Source of the DNA: Pseudopithomyces maydicus
Taxonomy: Eukaryota > Ascomycota > Dothideomycetes > Pleosporales > Didymosphaeriaceae
NCBI GenBank assembly: GCA_026873275.1
Contig: JANTUC010000009.1
Coordinates: 558,001-622,000, forward strand
Length of the DNA stretch: 64,000 nt
Reading direction: 5' to 3'
Shown here piece by piece: positions 1 to 10,266 of this stretch. The position numbers were made by a program, and so were the translations under genes. Under the pieces are notes generated by a model. It worked only from the letters and a program-made list of their open reading frames with translations. It was not told where the DNA came from and searched no databases. Every line of letters begins with the position of its first letter. Position 1 is the stretch's first letter.

Positions 1-985
1 GCTTCCGGGCCACGCACCCCGTGCCGTCGGGCGAAAGCACCCATTTGCATGACCTACGCCCGCGCCAGCATTCCACTGATGCGACGCTCTCAAATTATGG
101 TTTCGGCAGCAGATTTTGAACAGGGCGGAGGGCCCATATTGCTGACGCTGGTGCCACACCCGTATCTCATCATTGGATGGCTTCCAATTGGATGGCTCGT
201 CTGTTCGTCTTGTAATTGGGCAGATGACACATAGACGAGCCGCCTCGGTACTTTCCTCTTTCGGGCGGCTGTTGTTGTTGTGATGGTGATGGCGCCACGA
301 CGTCTCCAACGGCTGAAAGTAGGCAGTGGTCATGGCAGTTCAGGTGGCTGGCCAGCCGCACCCAGTCTTGAGCTTCCAAGCGCCACCACCGCCGCCGCCG
401 CCCGCCCGCTCTCCATCTCACGGCGTCTGGGTATTTATGCGCCCGCTGGATATGGCGGAGACGAGCGATCGACGACCCTGGTCGGTCCCCACAACTCTAA
501 AACCGGCAGTGGACGGTTAGAACGAAGAGCGAGCAGCGAGCAGCGAACAGCGAAGCGGCCCGCGGCACATTGAATTGCACCGACTGCTCCTCGTCGGCGC
601 TGAGCCTCTACACAGCACAGCATCGGAGTCACCGGTGCTAGAACCCTAGTCCCAACTGGCCCGAGACGGATTCAACCAGGGCCAATCTCCTTTTGGGGCC
701 CTGCTTGCGAGGTGCGTGCGTATCAAGAGCCAAACCACCGACTTTAAAGATCGGCCTTCGTGGAGCCCAGCTGGCGCCCATAACGTTAGTGGCTTTTCCT
801 CGAGTAAAAACATAGCCTGCCCGTCTTACTTCTTCTTTCCAGTTGTCCTTGCGACGTTAATTGGAAGACTGAATACGTCATATTCTCTGCTTTGTTCGCC
901 TCGCATCGCGTAAAAATAGCGCCGTGTGCTACACCAACACTCCCTGTCCCAAGGCATTTGCCTGTGACAACGACCACCACACATC
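1..985. other. intergenic, upstream of P450 gene
   Basis: No convincing gene is visible. The open frames here are short, overlap one another on both strands and match nothing I recognise. The right-hand part is the promoter and leader of the P450 gene at 986. The stretch near 380-410 is a short run of CCGCCG-type triplets. Confidence 0.5.
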
Positions 986-2564
986 ATGGGCCTCGTCTCG
1001 TCGCCCATCACCTTTGTTGTTGCAGGTGCGCTGCTTTCGTACCTGATCTTCTCTCGCATCCAGCTCTACCTGAGCCGGCGACAACTCATCAAGCAAAATG
1101 GCTGCGAACCATGCGCCAAGCGTTACAACAAAGATCCTATCCTCGGGTGGGACGTGTTGAAGGAGAATATTAAAAACCAGAAAGAACGCAAACTGCTCAT
1201 CGGTAACCAAGCTCGTTTCCGGAACCAAGGCGTCAACACTTTCCTGACCAAGATGCTTTACCAACCCTGGATCGCCACATGCGAGCCCGAGAACGTCAAG
1301 ACCATTCTCGCTCTCAAGTTCAAGGACTACAGCTTAGGCAACCGCTACCCCTCGTTTGGACCGCTACTCGGCGATGGTATTTTTAACAGCGATGGGGAGA
1401 AGTGGGCAAACTCCAGGCATCTCCTCCGGCCCAACTTCGTCCGGGACCAGATCGGTGACTTGGATGCTTTCGAGCGCCACTTCAAGCTCATGCTCAAGAA
1501 AATCCCCACAGATGGACGCACCGTTGACCTTCAGACTCTGTTCTTCCAACTCACAATCGACTCTGCGACCGAATTCCTGTTTAACCACTCCACAAACTCA
1601 TTGCGCATGAGCGAGAACGACACCAACAACGAGGACGCCATCTTTGCACGTGCTTTCAACTTTGCCCAGGACGACATCATCACCCGCATCCGATGGGGAA
1701 TCTTCAACTTCATGCGCACCAACAAGGAGGGCGAGGATGCGTTGAAGATTTGCCATGCCTACGTAGACAAGTTCGTCGACCAAGCCATACAGGAACACCA
1801 CGCCGAGAAGGCGTCTGGAAAGACTGACGACGACCGATACATCTTCATCAAGGAGTTGGTGAAGCAGACGAACGATAAGGTGCGCATCCGCAACGAGTTG
1901 ATCAATATTCTTCTCGCCGGCCGTGACACGACTGCCAGTCTGCTCAGCAACATGTTCTTCCAGCTTGCCCACCGCCCAGAGATATGGGCAAAGCTTAGGG
2001 AAGAGGTCGCGCCGCTTGAGGGTAGAATGCCCACATACGAGGAGCTCAGGAACATGAAATACCTCAAATGGTGCCTCAACGAATGTAAGTTTCCACCAAT
2101 TCCGCAATCACGTATATGGATACCTTACTAACGCCCTCAGCCCTCCGTCTCCACCCCGTCGTCCCATCCAACTCCCGCATGGCCATCAAAGACACCATCC
2201 TCCCCCTCGGCGGCGGTCCCCAAGGCAAATCCCCCTCTTCGTCCCCAAAGGCACCGTCGTCGGCTACTCCGCCTACACCATGCACCGCCGCGAAGACTTC
2301 TACGGCCCCGACGCAGCAGAGTTCAAGCCCGAGCGCTGGGAAAACCTGCGCCCCAGCTGGGAGTATCTCCCGTTCAACGGTGGCCCACGTATCTGCCTGG
2401 GCCAGCAGTATGCGCTTACCGAGGCGAGCTTCGTCACGGCGAGATTGCTGCAGGAGTTTAGCAAGATTGAGGGCAGGGATCCCAATGGTGGGGTTTGGGA
2501 GGAGAGCATTACATTGACGTTGTGCTCTGCGCATGGGTGTCAGGTCTCGCTGACGCCGGCGTAG
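986..2564 (+). CDS. cytochrome P450, CYP52 clan (alkane/fatty-acid omega-hydroxylase type), apparent frameshift
   Basis: A membrane-anchored monooxygenase of the endoplasmic reticulum. Exons are 986-2084 and 2141-2564; the 56-bp intron has a GTAAGT donor and a TTACTAAC branch site. The product is about 507 aa if the frame is repaired, normal for the family. An N-terminal hydrophobic anchor covers residues 2-25. The I-helix motif AGRDTTAS is near residue 311, the ExxR motif (ESLR) spans the splice junction, PERW follows, and the haem loop FNGGPRICLG has its Cys codon at 2393-2395. The GGGP insert before the PERW region and the overall pattern resemble CYP52 and its filamentous relatives (CYP539/CYP584), which oxidise n-alkanes and fatty acids; the substrate is inferred. 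The frame breaks at the C5 run 2231-2235: upstream reads GGGPQGKSP and downstream FVPKGTVVGY, needing one more base. This is an assembly error or a disabling mutation. Confidence 0.88.
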
Positions 2565-3475
2565 AGGTGCTTTTTTTGTTGGTAAAAGTGTGAGAAGCGT
2601 GAGAGGTTGTGATCAGAAGGAGTGTGAAGTTGATTAGATATTCACGGATTGGCGTTCCTGACGGCCTTGGGTGCGTCGTTTTGGAGTATATGGAACCTAG
2701 GCTTAGGCCATACTTGTTGACAGTTACGCAATTTAAAGTAAATACTTGTTCTGATGTTCAGGCTCTCTACAATAGCAGAGTGGTCACATTCTCATGTTGG
2801 GTCAGTTTTTTGGTCCTTCTCCTTGTTGACTCCGTTGCGTCTGGTTGCCTTTGGGTACAGTTGGCATGTCATTAACACTGTCTATTGTTTTGGTGCTTTT
2901 TCATGTGCTGAATAAATTTATTGCATCTAGTTCGTCTTTAGCTGGTTCGCCTTTGGCTAGAGTCGACATAATCTGTCTAGGTTCCCACGACATTAATTGA
3001 AGGACTGAATAGCAGAGCGGTCAACGACGTGCTGCGAACCTCCTCATCGAAACCTTCTACCAGACATTGCCTGTGCACAAGTGACAAAGACCATAGTATT
3101 GTCCAGCAGTGGAACAATACCAAACAAGCATTAACGCCCAGAGACTCACCGCAATTTCTCACGCAATGGAATACACCAGTAGAGTGCAGTGCCAAAAACC
3201 CAAATTCAAGATGACTAGTGCGAGAGAACAATAGTAGTGGCACAAGTTGAACCGATGACAACGACAACAATGGCCGAATGATTGGGAACAACACACTGTT
3301 CTCCACACAATCGCTCTGTATATTCCAACAAAGAAGATTATATCAACACCACCATGGACTCAAGTACAACCCCATAAGTGCATTTTACTCTCATCCATTC
3401 TCCCCACATTCTGCCTACGTATACATTATCTCCATCTAAAAAGCAACCTCTAAACAGCAAACTCTCCAACACACC
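2565..3475. other. intergenic
   Basis: P450 3' flank followed by the promoter of the small secreted protein gene. No supported gene. The open frames on both strands around 2977-3306 are short, lack recognisable motifs and overlap. Confidence 0.5.
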
Positions 3476-3844
3476 ATGCGCCCCCTCTCAACCCTCTCCC
3501 TCCTCCCCTTCTCCTCTCCCTCCCCATCCCCCATGCCCTCGCCGCCCCCGCACCCCACACTTCATCACCGTCTGCGGCACAGCCGGCAACCGCGACGCCC
3601 CCCGGGGCTTCAACTCCGAATCTTTCTTTCTGGCGGGTACGGCCATGGATTTCAACGACGCCATGTGCAGGGGCAGGGACTACGCCATCACGTGGGTCAC
3701 CTTGGGGGAAAATTGCAGGTGCCGGTTTTACGAAGATGATAAGTGTGAGGTGGAATATGGCGGGGGAGTTTGGGACAGGGGCCGTTGGAGCGAGCTGGGG
3801 GGTGGGAGGGGGCGCGGGGGTATAAGTGTGGGTGGGGGTATTAG
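3476..3844 (+). CDS. small secreted cysteine-rich protein, frame broken at C/G runs
   Basis: Not recognised as a known family. The start at 3476 opens a hydrophobic Leu-rich N-terminus. Read across frames it continues as LLSLPIPHALAAPAP, a convincing signal peptide with an Ala-x-Ala cleavage site, then as FITVCGTAGNRDAP and a domain with CRG, CRCRF and KCE cysteines. It ends as YKCGWGY at a stop at 3842. Three single-base gaps are needed: in the C4 run 3505-3508, in the C4 run 3553-3556, and in one of the G runs between 3797 and 3820. With these the product would be about 123 aa with six cysteines in the mature part. No single open frame covers it. Either the C/G runs are under-called or the gene is decayed. 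Small size, secretion and cysteine content fit an apoplastic or effector-like protein, but nothing shows a function. Confidence 0.45.
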
Positions 3845-5234
3845 GTAGGAGGAGGGAATGGAGGAGGGAAGAAGAGGATTTTTTTTGGTCTGGGATTGGT
3901 TGGCTTGATGTGTTTGTGAATACTTTGTTTCTTTTTAGAAAATTTTTTGGTATCAATTCATTACAAAGGTAATTAGTCCTATGTGACGCATATGATTAAT
4001 CCCTTGCGAGGAAAATTTGCCTTCTAATTGGTACCTAGGTCGCAATGAGCAGCCTAGAAGACCTATCATACCATGTCTTCTTGAAGCACGGAATCCCCGC
4101 CCAACTCACCGCGCACAGCTTCGTAATGGTGCTACGAACGTATTCTCTGGGCGAATTCGGAGCGGGCCTGGACCACCCACCAAGAGCGCCATCACCCTAG
4201 GCATCAAAATCTCCACATATGTTCGGGATTCCTCCGGTGTGCGGTTTGGAATAGATCGGAGCGAGTTGGGATTATGCTGTTAGTTAGGTGGCCCTCAATG
4301 TTTGCTAAGCGCTTGATAGCCCATGGTCTCTCTTCTAGTCGCTCATTCTGCACCGGAAGACGACCGATGCATATTCATGAGAGTCCAACCGAAAACGGCT
4401 TGCTCTGGGTCTATGTCCCCACTGAGGGAGCGGCAGTCGCTCCCAAAAGAAATCAGTGACGTTACGATATCGTATCTATGCTATCTCGCTTTGCCGGTCT
4501 TTCCTGCGCGTTTCGCCACATCAGAACAGGCGTTGATTCTTGAGTATGATGATCCACTCCGTTTTAACTTCGACAAATCTTTACTCGTGATACTGATTTC
4601 TCGATGACACGTTCTCTCTGCATCCTTCTGGACATCCTATATTTGAAGGTCAAAATGAATGAGATGATACATGCCTCCATTCAATGTTGAGAAAGATGCA
4701 GGTACCATCCTCGACATGGCATGTTTCTTTCATTAGAATTGAAGCATAAAAGCAGTATATAAGGCCACTCAACGCTGAGATCGTAAATTGAGGTGCAAAA
4801 CTTAAGATGGACATTTGCCCTAGGTTGCTCAATGTCTGCTCGCTCTACATTTTCTGTTGCAGATGGCTTCGGGAAAACCGGACAATTCGTAAGGATGCAT
4901 GTGTATTTGAGTGGGAAGTAACGCAAGTTATCAGCTACGACGAAAAGTGGTCAGAGTTCCCAGAACACGACTAATGTAGTAAGAGAGTCAAGTCTTGTGA
5001 CCTGTCATGCCATAGTTCGGGGACAACAATGCTTCCCGGAAAATTTGGCGAAATCTGTCAAGTGACCACCCGCATCAGCAGTGTGGAGTTGGCCCCGAAC
5101 ACACCATCCCACATCCAGCCTCGGCTGATCTGAGATTCGGACCTCGCCCGACGTTTCTTGTGCCTCGCCTTCACTACTGCACAAATCTATGTCATTGGTA
5201 CTAGTCTAGTCTCGATCCATCATTCTCGTGTTCA
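3845..5234. other. intergenic
   Basis: About 1.4 kb with no supported gene. The frames seen are under 100 codons and without motifs. Confidence 0.45.
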
Positions 5235-5570
5235 ATGTTTGGCGGCATTCATCTTCTGCCCGCTTGTTGGGAATGCAATGCGTGCAAAGTCAGATGCGAT
5301 CGGGCGCCACGAAAATGCGCGAATCACACCAAAGGCAATGCCGCGTGTATTATGATCGATGCTCTCACCGACCAACAGTATGCACGACATTATACTACAC
5401 AATGCAAGGAGAAAAGAACGGAGCTTAGAGCCAAAGTGGGCGAGTGTCTTCCCGAGCATGGGGAACCGAGAGATGTGAGGGCCGACAAGCCCGAGATGTC
5501 CAGCCTAGACAAGGGACACGGGACCACTGCAGGGACCACCTACAGGAGGATTGCAGGACGCAATGCATAA
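5235..5570 (+). pseudogene. relic of a Zn2Cys6 zinc-cluster transcription factor
   Basis: Not an intact gene. The translated segment from 5262 to about 5430 has a zinc-cluster signature: ACWEC, six residues, RCDRAPRKC, then ANH and six residues to AAC. The spacing Cx2C-x6-C-x6-C-x2-[H]-x6-C is exactly that of fungal Zn(II)2Cys6 DNA-binding domains, with His where the fifth Cys should be. The basic stretch before RCD and the following IDALTDQQYARHY, where a linker and dimerisation helix usually begin, also fit. The open frame stops at 5570 after about 111 codons, and no activation or middle-homology domain was found downstream. It lies 0.9 kb upstream of a transporter gene in the same orientation, where a pathway regulator would be expected. 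The alternative is chance similarity. Confidence 0.5.
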
Positions 5571-6475
5571 AATAGTGGGTTCGTTTGCAACGGCAGTGAA
5601 TTCGGGTTCTTCTATGCCTAGTATTATGTCTAAGACAAAGTGGCAGCAGCACTATTTGCCTGTAATAGACGACGCGGTCAGACTTAGATGAAAATTGCTA
5701 CTAGAAAGTACTAGAGCTTTTAACAGCCCAAGACTGAGTAGCATATAAAAGGAATAAATTCCATGGAGATGATACATAGAAAGGTGCTCTTTTTAGTCTT
5801 CATCATAGGCCATTTCTGAGCTATTGAATTGCTGCGTTGCAGATAGTAGTTCAGCGAATGCAAAAGCTCCACTGATCAAGTATAGACGACTTTGTCGTTG
5901 TTTATATCCCGGCAGAGAAAGTTGGAAAAGGTAACTGCCGTCATGGTGAGAGTGGCGAGTGAATTTGAGGCCCTATCAACTGATGAGTACGCGAGATTCC
6001 AGAGAAGATGAATCAATATCGAGTGAAAAGCTGTGTCTGTATTCTACATAGCCTATGTCGCTACTACACAGTATGTTTGTTTCATACCGAGTCATGCTAT
6101 GCGAAATCGGACAAGTCCACGTGAGTCGCGTAATGCTCTCGGGCACCCTCCGACACTAACATTCCCCCGCACCTGTTGATGTCGGCCCCACTGCCGCAAC
6201 CTACGGAGAACGGAGACCATGGCCGTTTTCCTGGGGTCTGGGGAAGTTATGCTCCCATGTCATGCATGCCGCGAGACGCCATCACACACAATACAACTTG
6301 GCCTGAAGGGCTGGCATGGGATACACACCGTAACTTGAGAAGCACCGAAATGCGCCGAGGGGTGTAATATGCAGTATAAAGGCAGGCATTGCTGCGAGAG
6401 TTATGCATCCCAGGCCGAGTGTTCTCGACTACATTTCATTTCTCCTCGCTACTACGCCAGCCTTATACAGACATC
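5571..6475. promoter_or_regulatory. promoter region of the first MFS transporter gene
   Basis: No gene found. A TATAAA box lies at 6375-6380, about 100 bp before the start codon. A direct repeat of CGGAGA (6204-6209 and 6211-6216) carries CGG triplets of the kind bound by zinc-cluster regulators; that binding is conjecture. Confidence 0.4.
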
Positions 6476-8059
6476 ATGGCGCGTGAGTTGACACCGAAGC
6501 AAAGCATTGAGATCGTCAAGATCGAAGATGCCCGACCCAACGTCGAAGCTAGCTGGTTGCAACGGTATCCTCTCCTAGCGGACAAGACTGAGGAAGAGCT
6601 TGAAGCTTTGAACAAGTCGGTCTTGAGAAAGCTCGACTGGAAGTTCCTACCATGCATCACAATAATGTTGCTCATGAAGTAAGTCGCCTTTGGCCATGCT
6701 CTGCAGTGGGGACTGACGCCCTTAAGCTACCTCGATCGCATCAATGTTTCCAACGCCCGTCTAGCTGGCATGCAGAAAGACTTACACATGACGGATGTGG
6801 AGTGGTCGGCTGGAATTAGTCTTTTCTACGGTAAGCGAAGCTACATCCCAAGTGTAATTTTTTGTCTTTATCTAACGAGAAAAATAGTGGGATACATTGT
6901 TTCTCAAATTCCTGGAAATGTCTTTATTTCAAAGTCCACACCACGAACTATTATGCCGTGCATTATGCTAGCATGGTCAGCGGTCACCATCGCTATGCCC
7001 GCAGCAAAGTCCCCATGGGCGTTCATGCTCTGTCGATTCCTAGTAGGATTTACCGAAGGACCGTTTCTGCCCGTCATTTCCCTCATGACTTCATCTTGGT
7101 ACACAAAAGAAGAGTCTCCACTCAGGATGGGTATCTGGCATGCCGGTAACATCATTAGCAACGTCTTCTCGGGCCTCCTCGCTGCGGGCATCCTGACCAA
7201 CATGGACGATGTCGCAGGATTACACTCATGGCAATGGTTTCTTCTCATCGAAGGTATTGTCAGTATCATCGTTGCTATCAGCGGATTCTGGCTCCTTCCA
7301 AACTTTCCCGACAACACTGGTACATACTACTTCACGGAAGAGGAGCAGCAAATGTCACAGTACCGTGCTCTGAAGTCCGCAGGTGGAAAGAGCGAGGATG
7401 ATGAGGGAGACATGTGGGGCGGTGTATGGCTAGCTGTACGCGACCCTTTCACATGGATGTTCACAGGCATGCATTTCGCTCTCATCATCGCACAGAGTTT
7501 CAAGGACTTCTTCCCATCTATAATGTCTACCTTGGGATTTGGAAAGACCGAGACATATCTTGTGCAAGCACCGCCCTATGTTATCGCCTACATCGTCACT
7601 CTCGTTGTCTCATGGAGCTCGGGAAGGATGCTGGAACATTGCTGGCATATCATCGGACCCATACTGGCGACGCTGGCCGGTGCAGTCATTATGATCTCGA
7701 CTCTCAACACTGGCGCTCGCTACTTCGCGCTCGTCTTACTCTGCTCTGGTCCGTTCGTTGGTCTCAACATCCAGATCTCGTGGGAGACTACAGTAGTGCC
7801 TCGCCCACGCACAAAGCGAGCAGCGCTGATCGCTATTGCCAATTGCGTTTCTAATGTCTCGCATTGGTTCTCGCCGTACTTCTTCTTGACCAGCCAAGAG
7901 CCCAGGTATCAGATGGGTGGAGGCATCATCATCGCTGGCTGCGGATTAACAGTTGTATTCGCTTTGATGGCGAAGTACTGGTGTGTGAGGAAGAACAAGG
8001 CTATTGATCGTGAAGAGGAGAGGACTGGAGAAGTTACCACTTGGCGCTACGCTACCTAA
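6476..8059 (+). CDS. MFS transporter, allantoate permease (DAL5/TNA1) type
   Basis: A plasma-membrane anion:cation symporter of the major facilitator superfamily. Exons are 6476-6678, 6727-6830 and 6888-8059, joined at AAC (N-YLDRINV) and GTG (FY-VGYIVSQ). Both introns are about 50 bp, and the second is a multiple of three so it reads through. The product is 492 aa. The acidic N-terminus ends at KLDWKFLPC, followed by YLDRINVSNARLAGM, the typical first-loop signature of the family, and about 12 hydrophobic segments with a central hydrophilic loop near KSEDDEGD. Family members take up allantoate, nicotinate, pantothenate or similar carboxylates; the real substrate cannot be read from the sequence. 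A sister transporter at 10267 and a cyclase-family gene between them suggest joint use of one nutrient. Confidence 0.92.
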
Positions 8060-8665
8060 GTTTGGATGTGGTCATGTCGTCGTCGAGGTACAATAAGCCT
8101 GATAACCCATCGTCGGCATTGTTTGAATCAATTAGTCATAACGAATAGCTTTCACTGTAGCTCATAGAGTGAATTCAAACGTGATAAAGCCAATTGTCTT
8201 CTCCAGATTGTAATGAGTCTCTAAATTGTTGGAGTTTCGGGAATCTCTACCGCGCTCTGGTGCAGATAGTGGTTAATCAGCGCACCCCTACACATATATC
8301 TGCAGCTCCTTGTTAGTTGGTTCGATGCATAAATGAGCTAAGGACGTGCATGCTTGAATTCTGTCGCTTCGGAGGTTTTTACATCAATTTATCATTTACC
8401 TTTCACGGTTGGTGTTTGAAGTGCTATCTCATATTCTGGGTGAAACTTCATGAATTTGGCATAAACTTAGAGAGAACACATCTTTATGTAAGTCATTCTT
8501 TATATTGTCACAAGGGGGACGGCCCTTTTCTTTCAACCATATTTATCTATTCAGCTATTATGCTGCTTCTTTTTCCAAACAGAGAAAATGTCTCTATTTG
8601 TTTAGAAGAATGCCAGAGCGTTAGGCGGTGTTGCAACTCCCCTGGAACATTCATCGGAGCGCTTG
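8060..8665. other. intergenic between convergent genes
   Basis: 3' flanks of the MFS gene (+) and the cyclase gene (-). AT-rich with no supported gene. Confidence 0.5.
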
Positions 8666-9833
8666 TTAAGAAAAAGTCCATCTTCCAAGCTGCTCACACA
8701 TAACACTCAAACGCTCGAGATCCCACAGTTCGCCAATCGGCATACCCCAACCTGCGAGCAACCATTGGTGCAAGTGCCAATGCTTCTTCTCTTCTGGGCA
8801 GGGCCACGATTCAAAACTGCGAGAATCGCCTGCCACTGCTGCCAATTGTTTGTCCCAAAGAAATTTCAATATTTCTTCTCCAGCTTCAACTCCAATGTTG
8901 CAAGGCTTTGTGGTTTCATAAAGATCGTCGAGTTGCTTTCGCTTCTCGGGGGACATAGTGTCATACTGCGCAAGGTAACCAGACCGTATCACAAGGATGT
9001 CGCCTGGCTTCATTTCATCAAGCGCCAGACCTTGATGAGCTGCAGTCTCGCGTAACTCGGAGAAAGGAATGGCGTGAGATGTTGTAGTGTCGACAGTCCT
9101 GCCTTTTACTTTTGTGACCCAGCGATACCAATCGAGGAAGTATGCGCGTGCACCGATACCTGATTGTGCCATGTCTACTCTAATGTTAGTGCAAAGAATT
9201 GCTGCTTCATTGCATGAACATTGGCTTACGATGAATGCTATTTGGCTCCTTCGAGCTTTCGAAATCGCCGGCCTTTCGTCCCATGTAGTATAGCTTCACT
9301 GCATATTAGCATGAATGTTGCTAGTGACATGTTCTCCGTTGGTGAGCCTACCCCTTCATCCTGGTATGCGTAATGTCTACATCCATCCCATTGGCTACTG
9401 CATTGAGTGTTGAAGGACCACTGGCAGCTGAGTTAGTGCCACACATCAATAATCTCATGAATGGAGCAGAGCTTACCTCGTCATCGAAAGCATATACTCG
9501 TGGCTCTTTGTTCATCAAATTTACTTCCAATCTTTTCCGTGGATGCTGAAAGCGAGGATTGCTGGCTCCTTCTAGTGACCAACTGCTTTGGATCAGTTAC
9601 ATGCTCTTGTGACCAAGTACATGATGCCGTGTTAATCTAGGTGTGCGCCACTTACTTCAAACTTACTCTCTCTCCAGTCTTTATCTCCCCTGAGCAGCAG
9701 CGCGTACTCGCTCGGCCGTCAACTGATTCAAAGTGCCTAGCTGGTCGTTCGATCCCCACAGTCCCCAAGCATTACCACGTGGTCCTGTCTTGTCCACCGG
9801 CAGTTGATCGAAAGAGGGGTAAGGCTTCTGCAT
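8666..9833 (-). CDS. cyclase-family metal-dependent hydrolase (kynurenine formamidase-like), two apparent frameshifts
   Basis: Member of the cyclase family (Pfam PF04199), metal-dependent amide or lactone hydrolases including kynurenine formamidase. Exons by splice reading, minus strand: 9656-9833, 9477-9582, 9352-9420, 9230-9298 and 8666-9174. Signatures are WGLWGSNDQLGTLN, then TGERVSL, NWSLEG, the metal/catalytic segment SSQWDGCRHYAYQDE, HMAQSGIGARAYFLDW, KPGDILVIRSG and GDSRSFE. Homologues usually have DGLRH where this has DGCRH. The product would be about 310 aa. Two single bases are missing, at the C4 runs 9687-9690 (frame needs GEIKTGERV) and 9351-9354 (phase of exons 3 and 4). The gene is flanked by two DAL5-type transporters and shares a 433-bp divergent promoter with the second. 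The substrate is unknown. Confidence 0.8.
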
Positions 9834-10266
9834 TTTGACTATCAGTCGTGATTGTTCAGCCGTGATTTCATGTACTTGCTTAATCGGTAATATAAGAACG
9901 CAATGCCGAGGACCCGGCCCTCTTCGGAGTGGTGCCGAAGCGCATTGCGCGTAGACGGACCCGCACCGAACGGGCTACTTGCCGCATGCATCTTTAGGAA
10001 CAGAACATCGGAACTCAGCGAGACACCTAAGCAGGGGTCCACAGCCAACTTTTAGAGGCTAGCTCTGTTAGCCTCCACAATTTGTCCTCTCCACCTGGGG
10101 TAGGCAATACTTCGGTCGGACAGAATGCGCTTGGGGCTCCTTCCTGGGGTCATGAATAGCGCGTGATTGATTTGACTTATATATTTGCGTCCCAGTGCCC
10201 CGGATACTGGATCAACGCATTCTCCTTGACTGTATTTCGTCGAGTTTGCAACATCACGTCAGAAAC
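9834..10266. promoter_or_regulatory. shared divergent promoter, cyclase gene and second MFS gene
   Basis: The 433 bp between the cyclase start (minus, 9833) and the MFS start (plus, 10267) must hold both promoters, which suggests co-regulation. I see no clear operator. A TATATTT-like sequence is at about 10180. Confidence 0.5.

Noticed and set aside
853..3013. Similar 24-base words (TTAATTG..GACTGAATA) at 853-877 and 2988-3012 flanking the P450 gene
   Set aside because: With three to four mismatches in a 64-kb window such a pair is expected by chance; no other sign of a mobile element.
3378..3848. 156-codon plus-strand ORF
   Set aside because: Its N-terminal half is Pro/Ser low complexity from reading a frame-shifted signal peptide; the gene is better placed from 3476 across frames.
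8317..8703. 128-codon plus-strand ORF
   Set aside because: AT-rich, no motif, overlaps the 3' end of the cyclase gene on the other strand.
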